This document shows positions 1 to 4,940 of a stretch of DNA of 6,555 bases, in pieces (position 1 is the stretch's first letter; each line of letters begins with the position of its first letter). Source of the DNA: Methylomonas sp. GTDB taxonomy: Bacteria; Pseudomonadota; Gammaproteobacteria; Methylococcales; Methylomonadaceae. The notes beneath the pieces are model-generated. The model did not search any database, was not told the DNA's origin, and saw only the letters and a program-made list of their open reading frames with translations. The translations under genes were made by a program, and so were the position numbers. The DNA is taken from contig JALXCS010000138.1 of NCBI GenBank assembly GCA_026990815.1, positions 1-6,555 of the forward strand, in the 5' to 3' direction.

Positions 1-108
1 GGTCTGGGCATGCTGGTTGAACAGGCCGCGGAAGCTTTTTATTTGTGGCGAGGCATCAAGCCCGATACCAAATCTGTCATACAAAAATTGCAGACTTCAC
101 TAAAATAA
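1..108 (+). CDS. aroE: Shikimate dehydrogenase, C-terminal fragment (5' end outside window)
   Basis: Reading frame 1 is open from the first base to a TAA at 106-108 and gives 35 residues that begin GLGMLVEQAAEAFYLW and continue RGIKPDT. This matches the conserved C-terminal helix of AroE (E. coli has GLGMLVAQAAHAFLLWHG followed by a V-x-PD segment). AroE reduces 3-dehydroshikimate to shikimate with NADPH in the cytoplasm, in the chorismate/aromatic amino acid pathway. In the family, the Gly-Met-x-x-Gln-Ala segment lies by the active site, with the Gln contacting shikimate. The catalytic Lys/Asp and the NADP-binding domain lie upstream of the window. The gene converges on the minus-strand cluster that ends at 174, with a hairpin between them. 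The identification rests on only 35 residues, but the motif is distinctive. Confidence 0.87.
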   Translation, partial: GLGMLVEQAAEAFYLWRGIKPDTKSVIQKLQTSLK

Positions 109-115
109 TCATGAG

Positions 116-150
116 CCTCAAAACCTGAAGTTACGAGCAGGATTTCGAGG
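116..150. terminator. Probable bidirectional terminator hairpin
   Basis: The stem is CCTC, a mismatch, AAA, then CCTG on the left (116-127), and CAGG, a bulged A, TTT, a mismatch, then GAGG on the right (138-150). The loop is 10 nt. It sits between the aroE stop (108) and the minus-strand stop (174), where both converging transcripts need an end. A T-rich run follows on the minus-strand side (opposite bases 103-110, TTATTTTAG), so it is a better terminator for the minus-strand cluster. On the + side no clear T tract follows. Confidence 0.5.
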
Positions 151-173
151 TTCCTAAATCATGGATATTCGGG

Positions 174-566
174 TTAATTTAATACGTGCTTGATAAATGT
201 TACGCCAACACCAACAAATCCGATTGTTGTTATGACAAAACTGATGGCGGTAAATATTCGCCAGAATTTTTTATCCCAAAACTCCGGGTCAAAAGAGGCA
301 ACAACGAAAACACTCGGGTTGGTAAAACCACCAATAGCGACACACCAACAAGCAAAAACAGGAAGTTCAATACCCGAACCATAAAAAGCAAGATTAAATA
401 ATGCCATCAGAGCAAAATCAACATGCGCTCTGATCATGGTTTTGTAATCGACCAAAAATTTTTCATCGACTCCCTCAATGGGAAACCACCTGGCAAATGT
501 CATCAGCCATGCAGATAAGATTAATGCAGTCATACAGGCAACTGCGCCCACTAATAAAATTTCCAT
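174..566 (-). CDS. Small four-helix membrane protein, possible styrene-oxide-isomerase (StyC)-like fold
   Basis: This 130-residue integral membrane protein has four predicted hydrophobic segments at about residues 3-23, 48-66, 68-90 and 104-126. A polar stretch joins helix 1 and helix 2 and carries R46-A47-H48, followed by a small-residue-rich helix. Between helices 3 and 4 it has GGFTN then a Phe-rich turn. StyC, the membrane-bound heme-dependent enzyme that isomerises styrene oxide to phenylacetaldehyde, has a similar ARAHSG at the start of helix 2, a G-x-x-N-x-x-F turn and four helices. From memory of that family, I infer a distant relationship and not the same substrate. A good ribosome site (GGGAGAAG, opposite 572-579) supports the start. 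It is the last gene of the five-gene cluster, 65 bp after the quinone reductase. If the resemblance is spurious, it is an uncharacterised membrane protein. Confidence 0.8.
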   Translation of the reverse strand: MEILLVGAVACMTALILSAWLMTFARWFPIEGVDEKFLVDYKTMIRAHVDFALMALFNLAFYGSGIELPVFACWCVAIGGFTNPSVFVVASFDPEFWDKKFWRIFTAISFVITTIGFVGVGVTFIKHVLN

Positions 567-631
567 TGTTGCTTCTCCCGGGTTGTTATTTTTTGAAAAA
601 GAGTTGGATAGTGTTGATATTCTTCATTCGT

Positions 632-1189
632 TCATTTTTTGAAATGTTGATTAAGATGTTCTTCATAAGCAGATTTGATCCAGCTTGTATCTCCTGCGAT
701 CACATTATCAGCATGAAAAGTCGGAATTTGATTGCGGATACTTAAATAATTATTTGTCATGATGAGCGGTTGCAGAACATCATCAATATGTTGTGCATTT
801 TTCAGGACGACGCCTTGACCTAAATCACTCTTTTTCAGGTTTGATGTTGTCGCGATCATGAAATTATTGGCTGGAACCCGTCCTCCTTCGCCGTATTCTT
901 CGGTAATAACAAATGTTTTTTCATACAAAAGAACCTGATCCAGCCACTTGACTAATGGCGCAGGCATATTGAACCACATAATGGGCATGATGTAGATGAT
1001 AGTGTCTGCCCATAATAGCTTTTCAAGTTCCCTGTCCATATTCAAGGTGTCTTTGGTGACATCTGAAATTTTGATTTTATGTCCTTTTTTGGAAAGGTTT
1101 TTTTCGGTCAGATAGGCAAGAAAACCATTAAGTTGGCCCTTGGCGTCAAAAATTGAGTATCCGGCAGTAACGAGTAATGTTTTTTTCAT
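632..1189 (-). CDS. MdaB-like NAD(P)H:quinone oxidoreductase (flavodoxin-2 fold)
   Basis: The 185-residue cytoplasmic protein has a flavodoxin-like fold. The N-terminal strand TLLVTAG and the loop with AKGQLN (about 16-21) form the expected FMN/FAD phosphate site. LLWADTIIYIMPIMWFNMPA (58-77), followed by LVKWLDQVL, is the diagnostic core of the MdaB/NQO1 group. MdaB has the same order: K-x-x-x-SNGQLN, then FLWADVVIWQMP-x-WW. These enzymes reduce quinones by two electrons, avoiding semiquinone radicals, and their genes are often switched on by LysR-type regulators that sense quinones or electrophiles. The length equals that of E. coli MdaB (about 193). The start is supported by GAGGAA (opposite 1195-1200), 7 nt upstream. 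It is fourth in the cluster, 40 bp after the binding-protein gene. The family assignment is firm; the true substrate is unknown. Confidence 0.85.
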   Translation of the reverse strand: MKKTLLVTAGYSIFDAKGQLNGFLAYLTEKNLSKKGHKIKISDVTKDTLNMDRELEKLLWADTIIYIMPIMWFNMPAPLVKWLDQVLLYEKTFVITEEYGEGGRVPANNFMIATTSNLKKSDLGQGVVLKNAQHIDDVLQPLIMTNNYLSIRNQIPTFHADNVIAGDTSWIKSAYEEHLNQHFKK

Positions 1190-1229
1190 TGTTTTTCCTC
1201 TTTGTTAAGTTCGTTTATTGATAAATTAT

Positions 1230-2054
1230 TTAAGCCAGTAATTCAGGATTCTTTTGTAACCATCTGTCAGCGGCTTCATCTGCGGTTTTATTTTCACGGT
1301 TTATCGCATAATCCAGTTCTGCAACAATTTTGTTAGATAACCTGATTCCCTCAAGCTGTTTAATTTCATCTGTTGAAAACAATTTAGCCAATTTATCCTG
1401 CCTGGCCAGAAGCACAGCTCTGTCCTTTTCTCCCAGCAATCCTTCAGGGTCAGTCAATTCACGTATTTTGTATTTTTTGTGTAAAAACTGGGGATGCCAA
1501 AGTGGGGCAACAACCCAACGCTTTTCAGCGACAGCTTGTTCAAAAGCGTTAACACATTGTTCTTGTGTTCCGGTCAAAAACTGATAACCAGCTTCTTTCA
1601 GGTGATATTCATTCATCATTTTGATAGAGAATCGCGTGATCCCTGCGCCCGATCCAATACCCTGAATGGTGGGTGTCATTTTTTCAAGAACAGCAGGTTT
1701 CAACAGATCACTGATGGTGGATATCTCGGATTCTGGCACATAGTTTGGCACACCCCATAAAGCATATGGCTGATAATGCAATCCCAGCTCACAAGTTGGC
1801 GTGACTTCTTCAACGTTCTGTTTGTATGCCCCATGACTAAAAGGCAGCCAGGCTGAGGCAATCATATCTATTTCATCTGAGCGTAAACGTTCAAAGTTTT
1901 CCTGATGAGGATAATAGCTTCGCACCACGGTAAAGTTCATTTTTTGCAATATATTGGCAATAATGGCTCCCGTTGCTTGATGAAAGGAGAGATCCGTTAC
2001 GCCCAGTCTTACCATTTTATCTTTGGTTTTAACATAGCTGGTTATTTTCATCAT
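1230..2054 (-). CDS. OpuAC/ProX-type betaine-binding protein without a signal peptide
   Basis: The protein is a type-II periplasmic-binding fold of the glycine betaine/choline (OpuAC) family, about 274 residues. Numbered from the GTG at 2066, the ligand-domain landmarks are VRLGVTDLSFHQ (19-30), DMIASAWLPFSHGAY (67-81), W104, GIGSGAGITRFSIKMM (136-151) and RWVVAPLWHPQFLHKKYKI (183-201), which is followed by LTDPEGLLG. The aromatic residues (W73, W104, W184, W190) are of the kind that box a quaternary ammonium in this family. The N-terminus before VRLGV is short and polar, with no signal peptide or lipobox. No ABC permease or ATPase is nearby. I prefer the ATG at 2054 to the GTG at 2066; neither has a strong ribosome site. 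It starts 18 bases (2054) or 6 bases (2066) after the deacetylase stop, so it is probably cotranscribed. It may be a cytoplasmic ligand sink or sensor; that is inference. Confidence 0.82.
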   Translation of the reverse strand: MMKITSYVKTKDKMVRLGVTDLSFHQATGAIIANILQKMNFTVVRSYYPHQENFERLRSDEIDMIASAWLPFSHGAYKQNVEEVTPTCELGLHYQPYALWGVPNYVPESEISTISDLLKPAVLEKMTPTIQGIGSGAGITRFSIKMMNEYHLKEAGYQFLTGTQEQCVNAFEQAVAEKRWVVAPLWHPQFLHKKYKIRELTDPEGLLGEKDRAVLLARQDKLAKLFSTDEIKQLEGIRLSNKIVAELDYAINRENKTADEAADRWLQKNPELLA

Positions 2055-2072
2055 TTTGTTACCCACATTCGT

Positions 2073-3020
2073 TTAATGATTAAAAACACGCGGCGGATTG
2101 GTTGGGGCATCACCTTGCTTTAAAATCCATTTTGCAATGTCATCTTTGCGCATGAAAATCACACCTTTGTGCTGTTTAGCGTAAGTAATAAAATTATCCA
2201 GTGCTTTGACTCTTGCTGGTGTTCCCGCCAGCCGATCATGAGCACTGATAGACATCATTCGTCTACGGGTCTTACCTTCCTCGTACAGCACATCAAACTC
2301 ATCTTTAAGCTCCTGAGTATAGGCAGCACCGGTCATTGCAGTACTCCCCAAGTAGCGAACAATGTCGTTATTGCGAAATGTGTAAGGCACCACGACAAAA
2401 GGTCTACCTTTTACAGGAATGAAGGAGGGTTCATCCCGTGATAGGTCATCAATGTGATAAATAAATCCAAGCTCTTGCAATATTTCAAGGGTTTTTGGCG
2501 AATGCCGCATCCAGAAAGCATTAAAGCCGATAGGACGAGTTCCTGTTATTTTTTCAATGATGTCAGCACTTTTGATATAAGATGCTCGTTCTTCTTCTGA
2601 CATCGAATATTGGGGTGTCCATGTTTGCCCATGCCCTGATGCTTCATGCCCTCTAGCTACCACCTCTTTAGCCAATTCAGGATGTAGTTCAACAGCTCTA
2701 CCAACCATATGCGAGGTGACTTTTATATTGTGCTTGTCCCAAAGATCAAGTAGTCTTGGTATGCCTTCATTCATACCGTACTGATACCAGGTAGGAGCAA
2801 TAGTATCTGTGTATTTGTTATCTAAAGCAGGAAAAGGCCCGGGATCATTTGCATCCTGAGCTGTTGCTTCAAACTGCATGGAAATGGAAATGACCAATTG
2901 TGCATCATTTGGCCAGAATGGTTTTTGTTGGGATTCTTCTGCATAAGAACATACAGGTATAATCATAGACATTGGCAATAAGGAATTTTTTATAAAATGT
3001 AAAATAGTTTTGTTTTTCAT
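2073..3020 (-). CDS. Secreted polysaccharide deacetylase family protein (NodB / PuuE-allantoinase-like)
   Basis: The chosen start gives a 315-residue protein with a signal peptide: a basic MKNK, then a hydrophobic stretch ending VCSYA|EE, so it is probably exported. The mature part follows the carbohydrate-esterase-4/PuuE pattern. It has RGHEASGHGQTW (metal-binding loop; compare GHEIASHG in the family), RPIGFNAFWMRHSPKTLEIL, ELGFIYHIDDLSRDEPSF, SISAHDRLAGTPARV, and a C-terminal GVIFMRKDDIAKWI, which resembles the PuuE-type end with R-x-x-DIA. The family removes acetyl groups from N-acetylated sugars or opens cyclic amides such as allantoin. The usual catalytic TFDD motif is replaced by ISISMQFEA, so the standard deacetylase chemistry is uncertain. 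An ATG at 3032 overlaps the upstream stop (ATGA) and would add MREK. I prefer 3020 because GAGAGAG lies just upstream and it gives a better signal peptide. Confidence 0.85.
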   Translation of the reverse strand: MKNKTILHFIKNSLLPMSMIIPVCSYAEESQQKPFWPNDAQLVISISMQFEATAQDANDPGPFPALDNKYTDTIAPTWYQYGMNEGIPRLLDLWDKHNIKVTSHMVGRAVELHPELAKEVVARGHEASGHGQTWTPQYSMSEEERASYIKSADIIEKITGTRPIGFNAFWMRHSPKTLEILQELGFIYHIDDLSRDEPSFIPVKGRPFVVVPYTFRNNDIVRYLGSTAMTGAAYTQELKDEFDVLYEEGKTRRRMMSISAHDRLAGTPARVKALDNFITYAKQHKGVIFMRKDDIAKWILKQGDAPTNPPRVFNH

Positions 3021-3025
3021 TTTCT

Positions 3026-3030
3026 CTCTC
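3026..3030 (-). promoter_or_regulatory. Ribosome binding site that decides the deacetylase start
   Basis: The minus strand reads GAGAGAGAAA immediately before the ATG at 3020. The purine run is well placed for that start and lies inside the coding region of the alternative start at 3032, which has only ATTAGTTC before it. The site adjoins the upstream VOC stop (3029-3031), so translation of the two genes is likely coupled. Confidence 0.55.
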
Positions 3031-3466
3031 ATGAACTAATGTTTAGCTCTTGGTTGTCATATTTATTTTCAAACTGTATTTCAACTTTAAGTCCCTCCGG
3101 ACCATCAATAAATACCTGATGTTCCTCATTTACAGGGATAGTTCTTTCAAAGAATTTTAATTTTTCATTTTTCAAGCGTTCTATCAATGAGGGATAATCA
3201 AGGCCAGAGAAAGCAATATGTTCAATTATTCCAGTTCCCGTATCAGTCGAATTATTTTGAGCGCCTAGGTATTCTGTTTGCCTATTATCAGTCAAATTTA
3301 TTTCACTCAAATGAATAAGGGGTTTATTGCCACTCCAAAGCCAAGCTCCTGGGAATTCGAATGGTGGTCGATAACCTTTTTTTAATTCAAGAACCTGAAT
3401 AAAAAAATCGACCATCTTATTTAAATTTTTGGTACGTAGAAGGATATGATTAATTGTGGTTGTCAT
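3029..3466 (-). CDS. VOC-superfamily (glyoxalase/bleomycin-resistance/dioxygenase fold) metalloenzyme
   Basis: The 145-residue cytoplasmic protein is made of two paired beta-alpha-beta-beta-beta units. The first begins INHILLRTKNL (5-15) and the second IIEHIAFSG (80-88). Likely metal ligands are H7, H83 and E129 (in LKVEIQFE), the H/H/E arrangement of FosA and dioxygenase-like VOC proteins; H52 in PLIHLSE is another candidate. RPPFEFPGAWLW (33-44) and FIDGPEGLKVEI (119-130) are typical of a widespread, mostly uncharacterised VOC subgroup. Such proteins handle thiol adducts, ring cleavage or isomerisation using Fe, Mn, Ni or Zn; the reaction here is unknown. It is the first gene of the cluster, divergent from the LysR gene. 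Its start is supported by GGAG opposite 3475-3478, 8 nt upstream. Its stop overlaps a possible start of the next gene by four bases. Confidence 0.85.
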   Translation of the reverse strand: MTTTINHILLRTKNLNKMVDFFIQVLELKKGYRPPFEFPGAWLWSGNKPLIHLSEINLTDNRQTEYLGAQNNSTDTGTGIIEHIAFSGLDYPSLIERLKNEKLKFFERTIPVNEEHQVFIDGPEGLKVEIQFENKYDNQELNISS

Positions 3467-3570
3467 TGATTTAGCTCCAATGCAAGTTTATTTCCTAATA
3501 GCTTAACGCTTGATCTAAGAAATGATAATTGCTTCAATTGTGAAATCATTATTCATTATTACTGAAGAAT
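3467..3570. promoter_or_regulatory. Divergent promoter region between the VOC gene and the LysR gene
   Basis: This 104-bp AT-rich spacer separates the first gene of the minus-strand cluster from its divergently transcribed LysR-type regulator, the standard layout for a LysR protein controlling itself and its neighbour. It must carry both promoters. A tentative + strand promoter is TTGCTT at 3530-3535 with CATTAT at 3554-3559 (18-bp spacing), which is weak. I could not pick a convincing minus-strand -35/-10 pair, which suits an activator-dependent promoter but does not prove one. Confidence 0.6.
3521..3550. promoter_or_regulatory. Candidate LysR-box operator with nested inverted repeats
   Basis: An outer inverted repeat AATGAT (3521-3526) / ATCATT (3545-3550) encloses an inner TTCA (3533-3536) / TGAA (3541-3544). 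Bases 3533-3545 (TTCAATTGTGAAA) satisfy the T-N11-A consensus for LysR-type regulators with a dyad inside. Its position midway between the two divergent genes fits a shared operator. T-N11-A is a loose motif in AT-rich DNA, so the call rests mostly on position and symmetry. Confidence 0.45.
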
Positions 3571-4485
3571 ATGGCTGTAATTGATAATATGGAACTTTTT
3601 GTTCGGGTAGTGAAAGCTGGTGGTCTGGCAGCTGCAGGTCGTCAGATAGGGCTATCTCCGGCCAGTATGACAGCCCGAATTAATGCCTTGGAAGAACATT
3701 ACAATACCCGGCTGTTACATCGCACCACACGCCGAATTTCTTTGACTGATGCCGGTCAACGGTTTTATGAAGCCTGTTTACGGGTTTTGGCAGAAGTTGA
3801 ACAGGCTGAAACATTATTGAAAACAGACACTGAAACTTTATCAGGACAGTTACGCATTACTGCACCTTCAGATTTTGGCAGGCAATATGTAGCGCCTGTA
3901 TTAGCCGAATTTGTCCAGCTTCATCCGGAAGTTTCGCCCTATCTAAACCTGACCGATGGAGTCATCAATCTAATCGAATATGGATATGATCTGGCGATTC
4001 GTTTTGGAAATTTACCGGACAGCAACTTGGTGGTTCGTCAATTGGCAGATAATCGCCGGGTATTGGTTGCATCACCCGGTTATCTAAAACAATATGGATA
4101 CCCAGAATATCCTGATGATTTGGAACATTATTGTTGTTTGGTCATGGAGCGGCTTGGCGAACCATTGAATGAATGGAAGTTTCAGACCAATAAGGGCCAA
4201 CAGGTCATTAAGGTAACACCGGCCTTGAGTAGTAATGATGGCGCAATCATTCGACTTTGGGCTTTACAGGGCCTAGGAATAGCGTACAAATCAATCTGGG
4301 ATGTTAAGCAGGATCTTGAAGCGGGTTGTTTGCAAACGCTGCTTGATGATTTTGTTTTTGGTTTCCAATCCAGCGATACAGAAAAAACGGGACTCCAGTT
4401 TGTTTATCCTGATCGCCGGTTTATGCCAACGCAAGTGGTTGGGTTTATTGATTTTTTCAAGCGTCAATTAGAAGGAAAACCATAA
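3571..4485 (+). CDS. LysR-family transcriptional regulator
   Basis: The 304-residue protein has the normal length for the family. Residues 7-66 form the winged helix-turn-helix: MELFVRVVKAGGLAAAG, then LSPASMTARINALEEHYN, then LLHRTTRRISLTDAG. A linker helix (about 67-90) follows, then a periplasmic-binding-like effector domain from SGQLRITAPSDFGRQ (91-105) to the end. The effector domain includes YGYDLAIRFGNLPDSNLV (137-154) and GLGIAYKSIWDV. It binds DNA as a dimer or tetramer and switches promoters in response to a small ligand. Divergent placement next to the VOC gene makes the five-gene minus-strand cluster its likely target. A weak GAAG lies 3 nt before the ATG; a second in-frame ATG (M7) is less likely because the usual family N-terminus has several residues before ELF. 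It converges on the pseudogene at 4563. Confidence 0.93.
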   Translation: MAVIDNMELFVRVVKAGGLAAAGRQIGLSPASMTARINALEEHYNTRLLHRTTRRISLTDAGQRFYEACLRVLAEVEQAETLLKTDTETLSGQLRITAPSDFGRQYVAPVLAEFVQLHPEVSPYLNLTDGVINLIEYGYDLAIRFGNLPDSNLVVRQLADNRRVLVASPGYLKQYGYPEYPDDLEHYCCLVMERLGEPLNEWKFQTNKGQQVIKVTPALSSNDGAIIRLWALQGLGIAYKSIWDVKQDLEAGCLQTLLDDFVFGFQSSDTEKTGLQFVYPDRRFMPTQVVGFIDFFKRQLEGKP

Positions 4486-4496
4486 CGATTGAATTC

Positions 4497-4551
4497 ACTT
4501 GACTGCAAAAAGTAATGTGGTGTGAAGCGGAATGAACCTTTGCAGTCAAGT
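4497..4551. repeat. 13-bp perfect inverted repeat with 29-nt loop
   Basis: ACTTGACTGCAAA (4497-4509) is repeated exactly in inverse orientation as TTTGCAGTCAAGT (4539-4551). It lies in the 77-bp gap between the convergent stops at 4485 and 4563, the place for a bidirectional terminator, but no T tract follows on either strand and the loop is long. A CGATT direct repeat flanks it (4486-4490 and 4556-4560), so a tiny insertion is an alternative. The role is unsettled; the repeat itself is plain. Confidence 0.6.
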
Positions 4552-4766
4552 TGAGCGATTTATCATGTTGATTTTCGCTTTCGTTTTAGACTGCGTGCCA
4601 TCGCTTTGAATTCAGGAAGGTATTTAGTTTTGGTCTTTGCACCGACGATTCCTTGCATCAAAAGGTACGAATTATCATCGAACAGAATAACTTGATACAC
4701 GGCGAGTGGAGTACCTGAACCAGAGTCTTCCGCATTGGCCAAAAGCTCATAGCCATCAAGGCCGTC

Positions 4767-4772
4767 AATTGT
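4767..4772. repeat. Target site duplication, left copy (AATTGT)
   Basis: AATTGT here matches 4935-4940 exactly and abuts the first base of the foldback element. On the host gene's strand it reads ACAATT, encoding Thr-Ile on both sides of the insertion (TKTNTI and GYTIDG), as expected for a duplicated target. Confidence 0.8.
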
Positions 4773-4934
4773 ATACCCTTCACGTTCAAAAATACCCCAT
4801 TTATAGCACACCATTTTTTGCGAATGGCTTCGTTGCAAAGTCTTCCAATAGCTTGCTATTGCAGCGACTTTGCGCCTAGCCCTTCACAAAAACTGGCACA
4901 CTCTAAACGGAGCATTTTCAAACGTAAAAGGTAT
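4773..4934. mobile_element. 162-bp MITE-like foldback element
   Basis: The element begins ATACCCTTCACGTT and ends AACGTAAAAGGTAT. Each half is an imperfect inverted copy of the other for about 80 bp, centred at 4853.5 on AATAGC-TT-GCTATT. The outer 57 positions align without gaps: 42 identical, 12 transitions and 3 T/G differences. The inner arms add GCAAAGTC/GACTTTGC and CAATAG/CTATTG with compensating one-base bulges. Perfect AATTGT copies flank it, and removing the element plus one copy rejoins the host gene's frame. It encodes no transposase, so it must have been moved in trans. The inner GGCTTCGTTGCAAAG resembles ends of some IS families, but I cannot name the parent. Confidence 0.85.
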
Positions 4935-4940
4935 AATTGT
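4935..4940. repeat. Target site duplication, right copy (AATTGT)
   Basis: This is the second AATTGT copy, directly after the last base (T4934) of the foldback element. The flanking bases beyond the two copies differ (gccgtc on the left, gttggt on the right), so the repeat is exactly six bases. Confidence 0.8.

Noticed and set aside
591..632. 13-codon minus-strand reading frame (MKNINTIQLFFKK) between the quinone reductase and membrane protein genes
   Set aside because: It has no ribosome site and no sign of a leader or attenuator structure, and this length is expected by chance.
1330..2441. Several + strand frames of 72-90 residues opposite the binding-protein and deacetylase genes
   Set aside because: They are shadows of well-supported minus-strand genes, with no domain features or ribosome sites.
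4563..4838. Separate 91-residue protein starting at TTG 4838
   Set aside because: Its start and first 20 or so residues are MITE sequence without a ribosome site; the rest continues the broken upstream gene in the same frame.
4773..4934. Retron, integron attC site or CRISPR-related hairpin
   Set aside because: No reverse transcriptase, integrase or repeat array is nearby, and the target duplications with frame-exact insertion explain it as a transposed element.
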